DNA of 64,000 nucleotides from Methylomonas sp. MK1. GTDB lineage: Bacteria; Pseudomonadota; Gammaproteobacteria; Methylococcales; Methylomonadaceae. The stretch lies in NCBI RefSeq assembly GCF_000365425.1, contig NZ_AQOV01000002.1, positions 682,001-746,000 on the forward strand, given 5' to 3'. Every line of letters starts with the position of its first letter. Position 1 is the first letter of the stretch. This document shows positions 12,001 to 19,785 of this stretch, one piece after another. The notes below the pieces were generated by a model. The model saw only the letters and a program-made list of their open reading frames with translations. It did no database searches and was not told the DNA's origin. Position numbers and translations under genes: made by a program.

Positions 12001-15000
12001 CCATTGGCGCCGCTGACCAAGGTCATGCCCGTGGTACTGGCCAGCGACAAGCTGCCGTGACTGATGCTTAAGGTCAGTTGCACACTGCTGGAGGCCGCAT
12101 CGACATCGGCAATTTGTAGGGCATCGCCATTGGCGCTGGAGAAGGTTTTGCTGGTATTGATGGCCGTATAGCCATTGGCGGGCAGACTGTTGACTGGGGC
12201 GTCATTGATTGCCGTGACCGCGATGCTCCGAGTGGTAATGTTGCTGGCCGTCGTGCCGTCGATAACGCTAAAACTTACGGTACGGCTGGCGGTGGACGGT
12301 GCATCGCTGGTGTTTTCATAGGTAATAGAACGCAATGCGGTTTGATATTGGGCGACGGTAGCCGATCCGGATAAGGTCAGTGTGCCGGTGCTTGCATTCC
12401 AACTGCCGGTGATGCCGTTTTGGTCAGTGAATGCCAGCACGTCCTGCCCGCTGGCGTAGTTGCCGGAGATTTGCACCGTGGCACCGGCCAGGTTGGCGCT
12501 ATCGACGTCCGAAAGCACCAGAGTTGAGGTCACCGCCGTCGCGGGACCGTTCTCCGTGTAAGCCAGCGCGGTGCCTTCGATGCCTGAAATGATCGGTGCC
12601 TCGTTGACATTCAACAGTTGAATGGTGAAGTTTTCATCGTACGTGGCACCGCCCGCATCCGTAACCCTCACGGTAATGATATGACTGGATGCGGTTTCAA
12701 AATCCAGCCTGCTACCATCGGCGACGCTGATGGTGCCGTCGGTTCCTAGGGCAAAGCGTCCGCCGGCACTATCGGTTAGACTGTATGTAGGATTGGCGCT
12801 GGCATCAATATCGAATCCCACCACGGTGCCCACTACGGTGCCGTTAGCGGCGTTCTCGGCGACCGTAAATCCAGTGGTTTGCTGATACAGTGCCGCCACG
12901 TTGGCAGCGCTCATCACGCCGTTGGCCACAATAAAATTATCGATAGCACCGTCGAACGCCGCGTCGCCAGCCCAATGCGATTTGCCGATGAAGTTATTGC
13001 TGCGAACACCAGTCTCCAGCGCCACGCCGGCGGTGGACGCGGCCAAGTTGCCATTGACATACAGGTTCATGTTGCCCGATGCATCAACCGTGGCGGCGAA
13101 ATGCAACCATGAGCCATTGGTGATGGCATTGGCGGCGGTGGCGCGATAGGTGTACGCGCCATTTTTCTCGATCGTGAAAGTGAGGTTGTTGGTGTTCCAT
13201 TCCCGACCGACATAGATGTTGCCAATTCCAGTGCTATCGGTTTGCCCGAAATCGAACACGCGCTGCCAATCGCCGGTGCTATCGAATTTGACCGAAGCGG
13301 CAAAGGTCATCGCGCCGCCAGTTGTGATCCCAGAAATATCACCATACTGGCCCGATGTCCCGCCGGCCAGATCTAACGCACCGGAGCCATTGGGGCCGGT
13401 GGTTTGGCCAGGGTTGCTGTAAAAGGTTATTGGGGCATTGTTGCCGGCATCATCTCGGCCGAGATTGGCAAGATTATTGACGCCATAAACGCCCACCAGA
13501 TCGGATTTCGCGACACCGTTGATACTGTATAAATCGTTGGGTGCGTCGTTGACTGCCGCGACTGTGATCGCCACCGTATCGGTATCTGTTAATGTCAAAT
13601 CCTTAGCAAGCGTGGCAATTTCGGCTGTAGTCAGTGCTCGATTGTAAACCCGCGCGTCGTCTATCTTGCCATTAAAGTCGTAAGTGGTGCCGCCGTTACC
13701 GTGTTTGCCTATAAAGCTATTGCTTCCCTGGCTGTAAGCAATGGATGTGGTGTAAGCGGTAGAAGCCACGGCAACGCCGTCGATATAAACCGTTTGGGTA
13801 TGGGCTGCGCTGTCGATGGTGTATGCAACGTGGTGCCAGCCGGTTCCGGCCAATGTCGTAGCCGTCTCGGTAAATCTGAAAGTCCCGCTGTCGACATAAC
13901 TGCCTTTGATTTTGCCGCCAGCATCTAGGCGGAGTAACACGTTGTCACCCAGCGAAATTACTTCCGCGCCCCCGGTGTCGGCGGACGTCAAGTTTACCCA
14001 GGCCGCCAGGGTTACACTGGATGGCTGGCCGTAAAGCCCGGTAGTTTGTACATAACCGTCACCAGCCAAACTCAGCACAGTGCCGCGGGTAGCGTCACTG
14101 ACCGCTATGCCGTTGATGACCGAGCCCGCGTAACCCGCCGCCGGACTGCTATCGGTACCCAGTGTGCCGGTGTTCTCGAAAGCATAACGGCCCAACAGAC
14201 CGGTATCGATATCCAAACCCAACAGTACCGAGTCTTTGGTAGTCAATGTCAGTGTCGCGCTGCCGATGTATTCGGCAGTGGGCGTGAAGCTTAAGCCATT
14301 GAGTGCGGTGTTGATGGCGCTGGCCGAGCCACGAAGCGTCATCGTGCTATCTGCGGTGCCGTCGCCGGCCAAAAAGGTCAAGCCGGTGGTGCCGGCCAAG
14401 GTCAGCGTGCCATTGGTGACCGTCAGAGTGATTTCGTTGTTTGCGCCGCCGGCATCGGCGTCGGCTATCGTAATCGTATTGCCATTGGCCGATGAGAACA
14501 CTTTGGCGGTGTCCTCATTCGTCGTTTGTGCTGCGGGTACTGTATTCACAGGCGCGATGTTTATACTTGCTTTGACAGATACCGCACCTATCGACCAATC
14601 GGCAGCAAGTAACGCTGAACCGCTCATCGTTACTGAGCTCGCGCCTTCCGCCACGGAAGAGCCAGCCTTTGCCGTAGACAATAGGGAAGAGCTGGTCCAT
14701 TGCGAAGTTTGCCCGGTGCCGGTTGTATCAGCTGAAATAGCTTTCCAATACTGCACGTCGATAACCAAATCGCCAGTCGCACTGGCGACATTCACCGTGC
14801 CTGATCCTCCCAACAAACCGGTGGTGCCGGTGTTGCCAGCGTAAGTACCGTAGGGCGTCGATTGGTTAACACCGTTAAAGGTCGATGCACCCGCAGTGGC
14901 TTCTGTATTTCCAGTAAATGATATAACGACGTTATCGGTTCCCTCTGTGGGGTTGACCAAAGCCCAGATTTCGACGGCGTGATTGGCTGCTGTGCGTCCG

Positions 15001-15953
15001 ACGCGGGTGAGATCGGCGGCACCGTATTTAACGCTGTTGACCCCAGCGTTGCCGTCATCAATGGCAATCTCGACGAATAGTACCCGGTCGATGCCGGCAT
15101 TCACCTTATGCGACCATGTCAGCTGGCTGGTGCTGGTACTATCCGTAGATGTCACTGTGCCATTGGCAGTAACCGCCATCAAGCCAGTCCATTCGCTTTG
15201 ACCCGCCGCGCTGACTACAATTTCGGTTTCGACGTCGCCGCTTTGGTATTCGAGTAACCAGTCGCCACCCAAATCGGCACTACCGGTGGTATCTTCCGAC
15301 GCCGCGACTTCGGTATTGGTGATGCCGGACAGGTACTCGACAAAACTCTGGCCGAACTGCGTTTCAGCGACATTGCAGCCGTAAAGCAGAATATCGCCGT
15401 TGGCGTTGAAGGAATCCCCCCAGGCGCTGATGTCGGTCTGGTTTTGAATCAAGGTGTCAAAGTTGAGCTGGCTATTGCCTAAATCCAGGCTGCCGTCGCT
15501 GCCGTGCGAGATAATGTGCACCGCGTCCAGATTGTCGCGCTCGGCCAGAATCTGTGTGATTTGTTGAATGCCGTTAGTGCTGCTGTCCAGCGTAATGATT
15601 TCCAGATTGCGGTCTGAAACGTCGCTGCGTTTGATGTCGTTTAATAGCGATTCGTAGCCCAGGACGCGGGTATCGACAAACACGATTTCATTGCGGCTGG
15701 TCTCGCTGGCGCTGGTTTGCGTGGGGGGCTGTTGGGTGTCGGCGGGCGGTGTCGCGTTGGCGTAGGTCGCATTGGGGTCCATGAGTTGTTCGGTCAAAAG
15801 CCCCTCGATGCCGCCGGAGAACAGCTGTCGAGATTCCAACTCTTCCAGAATCGGTTTGGAGTGGTAGTGCTTGAGATGTGACTTTGAATTCATGGGCGTT
15901 GAAATTTGCAGTTTGACCGATGAGCATGGAACGCCGTTGGCACCGGATGCCAT
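6024..15953 (-). CDS. Giant LEPR-XLL/DUF4347 surface protein (LamG, cadherin-like, beta-helix)
   Basis: 3309 residues; a later start at Met21 (15893) is possible and neither start has a clear ribosome site. Near residues 36-48 ILEELESRQLFSGG resembles the LEPR-XLL N-terminal motif of giant surface proteins. DUF4347 follows (about 88-250: IVFVDTRVLGYESLL, AVHIISHGSDGSLDLG). Then come beta-sandwich and cadherin-like repeats, two LamG/concanavalin-like domains (about 13600-14200 and 12890-13550), a cadherin domain (about 12600-12890) and a right-handed beta-helix with NYIGTD/NxIGG repeats (about 10230-11640). A long run of cadherin-like repeats (about 6730-9830) follows. The end has a hydrophobic segment (GLTAGFVSWILRAGSLMASF), RFDPLPIM and a charged tail, probably an anchor. 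No classic signal peptide is seen. Likely adhesin or matrix protein; the export route is unknown, and the divergent SecA-like/HlyD/M50 genes are candidates. Confidence 0.93.
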   Translation of the reverse strand: MASGANGVPCSSVKLQISTPMNSKSHLKHYHSKPILEELESRQLFSGGIEGLLTEQLMDPNATYANATPPADTQQPPTQTSASETSRNEIVFVDTRVLGYESLLNDIKRSDVSDRNLEIITLDSSTNGIQQITQILAERDNLDAVHIISHGSDGSLDLGNSQLNFDTLIQNQTDISAWGDSFNANGDILLYGCNVAETQFGQSFVEYLSGITNTEVAASEDTTGSADLGGDWLLEYQSGDVETEIVVSAAGQSEWTGLMAVTANGTVTSTDSTSTSQLTWSHKVNAGIDRVLFVEIAIDDGNAGVNSVKYGAADLTRVGRTAANHAVEIWALVNPTEGTDNVVISFTGNTEATAGASTFNGVNQSTPYGTYAGNTGTTGLLGGSGTVNVASATGDLVIDVQYWKAISADTTGTGQTSQWTSSSLLSTAKAGSSVAEGASSVTMSGSALLAADWSIGAVSVKASINIAPVNTVPAAQTTNEDTAKVFSSANGNTITIADADAGGANNEITLTVTNGTLTLAGTTGLTFLAGDGTADSTMTLRGSASAINTALNGLSFTPTAEYIGSATLTLTTKDSVLLGLDIDTGLLGRYAFENTGTLGTDSSPAAGYAGSVINGIAVSDATRGTVLSLAGDGYVQTTGLYGQPSSVTLAAWVNLTSADTGGAEVISLGDNVLLRLDAGGKIKGSYVDSGTFRFTETATTLAGTGWHHVAYTIDSAAHTQTVYIDGVAVASTAYTTSIAYSQGSNSFIGKHGNGGTTYDFNGKIDDARVYNRALTTAEIATLAKDLTLTDTDTVAITVAAVNDAPNDLYSINGVAKSDLVGVYGVNNLANLGRDDAGNNAPITFYSNPGQTTGPNGSGALDLAGGTSGQYGDISGITTGGAMTFAASVKFDSTGDWQRVFDFGQTDSTGIGNIYVGREWNTNNLTFTIEKNGAYTYRATAANAITNGSWLHFAATVDASGNMNLYVNGNLAASTAGVALETGVRSNNFIGKSHWAGDAAFDGAIDNFIVANGVMSAANVAALYQQTTGFTVAENAANGTVVGTVVGFDIDASANPTYSLTDSAGGRFALGTDGTISVADGSRLDFETASSHIITVRVTDAGGATYDENFTIQLLNVNEAPIISGIEGTALAYTENGPATAVTSTLVLSDVDSANLAGATVQISGNYASGQDVLAFTDQNGITGSWNASTGTLTLSGSATVAQYQTALRSITYENTSDAPSTASRTVSFSVIDGTTASNITTRSIAVTAINDAPVNSLPANGYTAINTSKTFSSANGDALQIADVDAASSSVQLTLSISHGSLSLASTTGMTLVSGANGSGSMSYSGTVAAINTALNNGLTFTPDSNYRGLAQLTMTTSDQGNAGTGGTLTDTDTLDVHVGAIVVTNTSDTISAGANTSSISALIASDGGDGISLREAIAAANNTAGPNYIYFGISGTSVHTINLTSALTITSTIVLDATSDDSFSANGSRPAIVLNGAGNIQNGIQLYGGSDGSTIRGLVIQNFAGTGIEISGSNGNTVAGNWIGLNAAGTGAAGNSAGIGIWNSANNIIGGSSVADRNVISGNTGIGIGLSTDNGSATGNQIKGNYIGTDVTGANAVGNANQGIWVNAAGNIIGGTIAGEGNVISGTTNWVGIQLEAPASNTLVAGNLIGLNAAGTAAIANAAGGIYVQSANNTIGGTTAAARNFISGNNGSGITLTGSSATGNVITGNYIGTDISGTVDLGNANSGITIESSGNTVGGTASGAGNLLSGNSYSGVFINGESADNNVIQGNYIGTDVSGNAGLANSWDGISVIGGADNTVIGGITAAARNIIAGNTEAGVYISDNGTTGTVVQGNYIGVSTDGVTALGNGIQGVAIENSASSNLIGGTAAGAGNIIANNDVGITVVGTSSSNVFLENSIYGNTRLGIDLGDDGATANDAGDVDSGPNSLLNTMVLTRATVNGTNLTLSGTYNGAANSYYRIEVYSDTTASGEGPTFLNAVNMAVGSSGTVNIQFNFSDARLATGQYLTVTATRTHSSYSTFYETSEFSNAVITETPDSAPVGQDQTITVTEDTAYTFTTANFPFTDVDGNNLSQVWIESLPASGTLYLNGVAVQELDANSAADIQSGKLTYTPATNSTAATSFLFSIVDDGSSYGGGQTLDSTANTLTINITAVNDAPVFANLNGAPTFIENGSAVVLDADVTLFDAELSGTNNFNGSTLTLARHGGANAEDALAFDGITVTVSGADVYVGGVQVGTYTFTGGQMEITFGANATNDRVNTLMRNTVYWNWSDTPPASVQIDWTFSDVNAGAQGGGGALTTSGNTTVSINAVNDAPVINVVSARTTDEDVVKRFSAWIGNAITISDVDAGSANLEMTISAISGTVTLGGLVGLTFSVGDGAADTTMTFRGTLAAINTALDNIDYMPAPNYSGPGGMEFTLNDLGNTGTGGGLIATATQVITVNPINDAPTATITPASYSATEQTSLTLHGTGLNIADVDAGSSNVQATVSVVSGTLTANAGTTGVTVSGSGTSSITLTGSLSQINDLLAGNASGSLSYIINSDTPPATDTLTLSVNDQGNTGSGGALTGFDVATINITAVNDAPVNTVYGDGTSVPEDSVIQMLGSVVISDVDSGSGTVTSTLSVSTAAGVFSATSAGGVTISGSGTNSLVLSGDVASINAYFASAATAPVFTTTADYNDNGAVSFTVVTTDNGNSGSGGALSDSDTISGLISAVADIANDSVTTNEDTPVTFDPLANDTFENSGRYISAIDGINISSGQTVAITDGNVTLNANGTLTFTPTANSNGATSFSYSVTSGGATETATVAVTINPVNDAPVLSFATSNVSYPENAGAVILAPNATVTDADLTNFDDGQMVIEFSTNGQAEDRLSIRNQGTASGQIGLSGNDVTYSGVVIGSFTGGTDGATPLVISFTSNASVAAVQALGRNISYQNVSDAPSSLVRTLQGYVTDGDGGTSNVVSGTLSITASNDAPVISSANLTFNEGETVTLSAANFGVTDPDNTSFTYTVSSVSGGYFQLTSAANTPITSFTTAQLSAGQVQFVDDGNKVAPNFDVTVSDGSASSTTMAASIDYSASNDTTNTLRDIITYNQKNGLNDKNQGDNAQTNISASHHVSTDQFAVVVDLNTPIEQLTRQPGRDNQATGNQFILEPSTWINDGNSPRLSGLIDSNKSEPQGSSENSRKYHFQSRIPLVEEYRIDSQTALSEQEEMEFWNRLENIRKQMSDPTVVADANPVNIKIILGTSAGLTAGFVSWILRAGSLMASFMSTVPLLKRFDPLPIMRSVKKSRPAKDHEANELDSVSSQSEDTR
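10230..11640 (-). repeat. Tandem beta-helix coding repeats in the giant gene
   Basis: This part of the giant ORF encodes about ten imperfect units of roughly 40-50 residues. Each has a variant of GNYIGTDVTG, an AxGNxxxGI step and IIGGTxAGxGNVISGN. The pattern is that of a NosD/parallel beta-helix stack. At DNA level the units are diverged but recognisable, so recombination between units could change the length of the helix. Confidence 0.75.
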
Positions 15954-16262
15954 AGATGCTGCTAGAGTTTAGCGACTTCGCTTTAATTATTCTGTGATTG
16001 CAACAAATAATCCGCAATAGAACACAGATAAGCGTACTCAAAATGTGCAGTGGTTAAGTGTCGGAGGGTGCATGGAAAAAATGGAGAGCTTGTGGCTTTT
16101 ATTAGCCCCGCCCTTAAATACCATCACCCCTCGAAGAGCAAACCAGCTTGGGTTTCGACGACCTCAGACCGAACGGAATACCGGTAGTTTCCCTACTACA
16201 GCTCCGGTTTCCGTTCTATACTTCCGCTTGATTTAAACACTGTCTAATTTGGAGGGACGCCC
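15954..16262. other. Divergent control region between giant gene and export-like operon
   Basis: 309 bases without a convincing gene; a 63-codon open frame at 16045-16236 has no family resemblance or ribosome site. It separates two divergent units, so it should hold both promoters. I could not pick a sigma-70 promoter with confidence. A strong hairpin (16171-16216) lies near the operon start, and a good ribosome site GGAGGG (16251-16256) precedes the first HDOD gene. Confidence 0.5.
16171..16216 (+). promoter_or_regulatory. Large hairpin upstream of the HDOD genes
   Basis: GAACGGAATACCGG (16171-16184) pairs with CCGGTTTCCGTTC (16204-16216) over 13 base pairs with a single bulged T. TAGT/ACTA (16185-16188 and 16195-16198) can extend the stem. 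No U-tract follows, so it is not a simple terminator. It ends 46 bases before the TTG start of the first HDOD gene. It could be a 5' leader structure, a riboswitch-like element or a protein-binding palindrome. I could not match it to the c-di-GMP-I consensus by eye. Confidence 0.5.
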
Positions 16263-17129
16263 TTGCTTGATCCTGTCAAGATCAATTCGCAAGCAGATTT
16301 GATCGAACACACCTTGCAAGAAATCAAAGGTTTGGTTTCCTTGCCCGAGGTATATCAGAAAGTTAGAAATTTGATCGACGATCCCCATTCGGATATCGAG
16401 CACTTTGTCGAAGTTGTGGCCAGCGATCCCAACTTAACCGTCGCCGTGTTAAGAGTTGCCAACAGTGCTTTTTTTGGTTTTCCAGGCAAAATCGACAGCT
16501 TGAGTCGGGCGGTCAACATGCTGGGCATAGGGCAGCTACATGACTTGGTGCTGGCTACCTCGGCGATTGCCTCGTTAAAATTGCCCAATGACATCATGCC
16601 GCTGAAAACCTTTTGGCGGTTCAGCTTGTTCTCGGCGGTGTTGACCCGGTTGTTGGCAAGCCAGCTAAAAATCCCCAAGAGCGAACGCCTGTTTGTGATT
16701 GGTTTGTTATATGAGATAGGGCATCTGGTGCTTTACGCAAAGCACCCTGAGTTGGCGAAACGCGCGATGGAACTTTCCCGGAATAACCAGGAAATGCTGT
16801 ACATCTCTGAACAAAAACTGTTAGGCATGCATTACGGCGAGATAGGTGCCAAGCTGATGGCGCAGTGGCATTTACCGGCGCATTTTCAAGATATTGTGCA
16901 TTATCAGCCCACCCCTGACCTTGCCCCGGAACAGGTCAGGGAAACCGCTCTGCTGCATCTGGTGCGGGCTTGTGCCGAAAAATCTATATTCGGGCATATG
17001 AGCCCGATCGAGCAGAGCGTATCCAGGGACATTTGGGATATTTTGCAACTCAACCCCGAACAGTTGGACGACACTGTCGAACAAGCTTTAAAAGCCGCGA
17101 CTGAGATGGAAAAGCTCATGTTCAACTGA
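16263..17129 (+). CDS. HDOD-domain protein 1
   Basis: 288 residues, almost all one HDOD domain (metal-lacking relative of HD phosphohydrolases). LPEVYQKVRNLIDDP, TVAVLRVANSAFFGFPGKIDSLSRAVNMLGI and LLYEIGHLVLYAKHPE are family hallmarks. The start is a TTG supported by GGAGGG six bases upstream. HDOD proteins act as signalling or scaffolding modules, often linked to c-di-GMP and surface behaviour; no catalytic HD pair is expected. It is the first gene of a tightly spaced run; the next gene begins 7 bases later and encodes a paralogue. Confidence 0.9.
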   Translation: MLDPVKINSQADLIEHTLQEIKGLVSLPEVYQKVRNLIDDPHSDIEHFVEVVASDPNLTVAVLRVANSAFFGFPGKIDSLSRAVNMLGIGQLHDLVLATSAIASLKLPNDIMPLKTFWRFSLFSAVLTRLLASQLKIPKSERLFVIGLLYEIGHLVLYAKHPELAKRAMELSRNNQEMLYISEQKLLGMHYGEIGAKLMAQWHLPAHFQDIVHYQPTPDLAPEQVRETALLHLVRACAEKSIFGHMSPIEQSVSRDIWDILQLNPEQLDDTVEQALKAATEMEKLMFN

Positions 17130-17135
17130 TCCAGC

Positions 17136-18026
17136 ATGAAAGCCGAACAACGATTCCTTTGCGATTTGGCCGAAAAAATTTCGATGCCCGAGGTGTATCT
17201 GAAAATCAGGCTGTTACTGGAAAAGCCGGATGCCAGAATCCGCGATTATGTCGCCGTGCTGCAAACCGATTCGATGCTGACAATTCGCATAATCCGCATG
17301 GCCAACAGCAACTTCTTTGGTTTTAATCGCAAAGCCGACGATCTTTACGATGCAATCAGCCTGATAGGCACCATCCAGTTGCATGATTTGCTGTTGAGCA
17401 GTCTGTGCATGCGCACGTTTTGCAATATTCCCGGCGCGGTTCTGGACTTGAAAGAGTTCTGGTTGCACGCCATCGAATGCGGCATTGCCTGCCGCACTCT
17501 GGCTAAGCTGGCCGGACTGCCCGCTGGACACCGTTTTTTTGCATTGGGCCTGTTACTGGAAATCGGCCACGCGGCGATGTTTGTGAAAGCTCCGGAACAG
17601 GCGCTGAACGCATTAATGGCAAGCCGGGAGGAGGGCTTGCCGATTGATGAGCAGGAACGACTGGTGTTTGGTTTTGATTATTGCCAATTGGGTTCGGAGT
17701 TGATGCGCTTATGGCATTTACCCGAGGTGTATTCGCACATCATTGGTCACCACCTGCATCCCGAAACTACCGATCCGCATTATCGCAACGAAACCTATCT
17801 GATTTACTTGGCTCAGCAAGTGTTTGCCGAACCGGAGCAATTTAATAAAGTGCTCAGCGGTCTAAAGGATAGCCATCAACAATTTGCGGCTATCCCCAGC
17901 AATTTGAAAGACCTGGTCAGTCAAGAAATAGCCTCCCATCTCGATGACATATTTCTGATGTTGTGTCCGCAGAATATTGTTCTGAATTCTGCCAACCAGG
18001 ACGAGGTTTTCCGCCATGAGCATTAG
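17136..18026 (+). CDS. HDOD-domain protein 2
   Basis: 296 residues, a second HDOD protein related to the preceding gene: MPEVYLKIRLLLEKPDA, TIRIIRMANSNFFGFNRK and LGLLLEIGHAAMFVKAPE line up with it. The pair probably arose by tandem duplication and may act as a heterodimer. It overlaps the following GAF-HlyD gene by 11 bases, so translation is likely coupled. The role in this operon is inferred to be regulatory; nothing in the sequence gives a ligand. Confidence 0.9.
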   Translation: MKAEQRFLCDLAEKISMPEVYLKIRLLLEKPDARIRDYVAVLQTDSMLTIRIIRMANSNFFGFNRKADDLYDAISLIGTIQLHDLLLSSLCMRTFCNIPGAVLDLKEFWLHAIECGIACRTLAKLAGLPAGHRFFALGLLLEIGHAAMFVKAPEQALNALMASREEGLPIDEQERLVFGFDYCQLGSELMRLWHLPEVYSHIIGHHLHPETTDPHYRNETYLIYLAQQVFAEPEQFNKVLSGLKDSHQQFAAIPSNLKDLVSQEIASHLDDIFLMLCPQNIVLNSANQDEVFRHEH

Positions 18027-19764
18027 ATTTGCCCAACAGTGGCTGGACATTGTCTGCCGGATTGTGCCGCAAACCCAGGCTGCGGTATTGATGGTGAGCG
18101 ATGCGGATCGCAAAGCACTGCGGCTGTTAGCGAAATGGCCGGAGAACATCGCCGATGCTGCCGAGTTATCCGCTATTTGCAAACTTGTGCTGGAGAAAAA
18201 TCAACCAAGTTGCGTTCCCAACGTAGTACAGGCCGATCAACGCCATTACGACTTCTTCGGTCTGCCAGTCTTCGACGGTTCGGCGTTATTGGGGGTGATT
18301 GTGCTCAAGCTTGAGCATTCGCTCACTGATCGACGAGAGGCAGTTTTTGCCATACTGGAGCAAAGCGTGGAGTGGTGGCGTTTGGCTCAAAGCCGTTTGC
18401 AGCAGAACGACAATTTTTACAGCTCCGTAGTGGGTTTGCTGGCGGCTTGTTTCGAGCAAAATAGTTACCGCGAGATTTTGATTAGCCTCGGTACCGAATT
18501 GACGCGCATGTTGAATTGCGATCGGGTCGCCATAGGCGAATTCAAGGACAACTACAGCACTGTAGTGGCGATTTCCAATAACGCGCAATTCGATCAGCAG
18601 GCCAATCTGTTGCAAAAAATCGCCGATGCCATGGACGAAGCCATCGAACAGGATAGTGTCGTGGTGGTTCCCGATGTCAAATCGGTCGCCATTCAACGTG
18701 CCCATCAGGAAATCGTCCGCAAGTACGGCTATGGTTCATTGCTGACCGTGCCTATGCTGCATGGCGGTAAATTTATTGGAGCGGTTACCCTGCTACGCAG
18801 TGAAGAACAAGCCTTTGATAAGGAAACCGTTCTGCTTTGCGAACAAGCCCTGGCACTGCTCTCGCCCCACCTGGCCTTAAAAAAACTCGACGAACAAGCA
18901 TTGACGGTAAAAATCGGCATCAAGCTTAAACAACGGCTAGCCGAACTGTTGGGCGTGAAGCAATTTAAAGTGAAGTTGACGGTTCTGGGTTTGGTGTTGT
19001 TTTTGTCGATCTCCGCCCTGTTGCGCGGTGATTTCCGCCTGACGGCAGACGCGGTGTTGGAAGGCAAAATTCAGCGGGTGGTGGCTGCGCCGATAGCCGG
19101 TTTTTTGCAATCGGCGGCGGTACGGGCCGGCGATACGGTGCGACAAGGCGAATTGATGGCTAGTCTGGATGACGCGGAACTGCAATTGGAGCTAAACAAA
19201 CTGGATGGGCAGCTGCAAAAATTCCGCCGCGAGTACCGCGAAGCCCTGTCCGGCGGCGATCTGGTTAAAGTCCGGGTCATCAGCGCGCAAATCGAGCAGG
19301 CCGACGCGGAAATGGAGCTGACGCGTCAGCAGTTGCAGAAAATCAATCTGGCCGCGCCCTTCGATGGTGTGGTGATTGAAGGCGATTTGAGTCAGAAACT
19401 CGGCTCACCGGTCGAACGCGGCGAAATCCTGTTCAAAATCGCCCCGTTGGAGGGCTACCGTATCATTTTGAAAGTGGATGAAAGTTTGATTTCCTATGTG
19501 CAGGTGGGCCAAAAAGGCGAGTTGGTGTTGGCCAGCATGCCCAGCCAGACTTTCCCACTACAGGTGCAAAAGATTACCGCAGTCGCCAAAACCGATAGTG
19601 GCAAAAATATCTTCCGCGTCGAAGCCAGTCTGGAAAACGCGCCTGAACTACTAAGACCAGGCATGGAAGGCATAGGCAAAATCGCGGCCGGTCGGGCCAG
19701 TTTGCTGTGGATATGGAGCCACGACATGTTGGCTTGGTTGCGTTTGTGGATTTGGTCTTGGTGA
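18016..19764 (+). CDS. GAF - membrane - HlyD adaptor fusion
   Basis: 582 residues. The N-terminal half is soluble and sensor-like, with a GAF domain at about 150-305 (LTRMLNCDRVAIGEFKDNY, YGYGSLLTVPMLHGGKFIGA). One TM helix follows (about 322-345, VLGLVLFLSISALL). The C-terminal half is a HlyD/RND-type periplasmic adaptor: a lipoyl/barrel-sandwich half (VVAAPIAGFLQSAAVRAGD, APFDGVVIEGDLSQKLGSP), a short alpha-hairpin and a beta-barrel. It thus joins a cytoplasmic sensor to an export adaptor across the inner membrane. It sits 21 bases before the M50 gene. A cytoplasmic GAF on an export adaptor is uncommon; the ligand is unknown. Confidence 0.9.
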   Translation: MSIRFAQQWLDIVCRIVPQTQAAVLMVSDADRKALRLLAKWPENIADAAELSAICKLVLEKNQPSCVPNVVQADQRHYDFFGLPVFDGSALLGVIVLKLEHSLTDRREAVFAILEQSVEWWRLAQSRLQQNDNFYSSVVGLLAACFEQNSYREILISLGTELTRMLNCDRVAIGEFKDNYSTVVAISNNAQFDQQANLLQKIADAMDEAIEQDSVVVVPDVKSVAIQRAHQEIVRKYGYGSLLTVPMLHGGKFIGAVTLLRSEEQAFDKETVLLCEQALALLSPHLALKKLDEQALTVKIGIKLKQRLAELLGVKQFKVKLTVLGLVLFLSISALLRGDFRLTADAVLEGKIQRVVAAPIAGFLQSAAVRAGDTVRQGELMASLDDAELQLELNKLDGQLQKFRREYREALSGGDLVKVRVISAQIEQADAEMELTRQQLQKINLAAPFDGVVIEGDLSQKLGSPVERGEILFKIAPLEGYRIILKVDESLISYVQVGQKGELVLASMPSQTFPLQVQKITAVAKTDSGKNIFRVEASLENAPELLRPGMEGIGKIAAGRASLLWIWSHDMLAWLRLWIWSW

Positions 19765-19785
19765 AACGGGGGCTAAGGCTGCGTC

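Noticed and set aside
6937..15201. Many plus-strand open frames within the giant gene, up to 202 codons (e.g. 14236-14844, 8749-9240, 11049-11531)
   Set aside because: They are antisense to a single clean 3309-codon frame, show valine/alanine-rich pseudo-repeats that mirror the repeat protein, and have no ribosome sites or family motifs.
16045..16236. 63-codon open frame in the control region
   Set aside because: No ribosome site, no family motif, and it spans the hairpin at 16171-16216.
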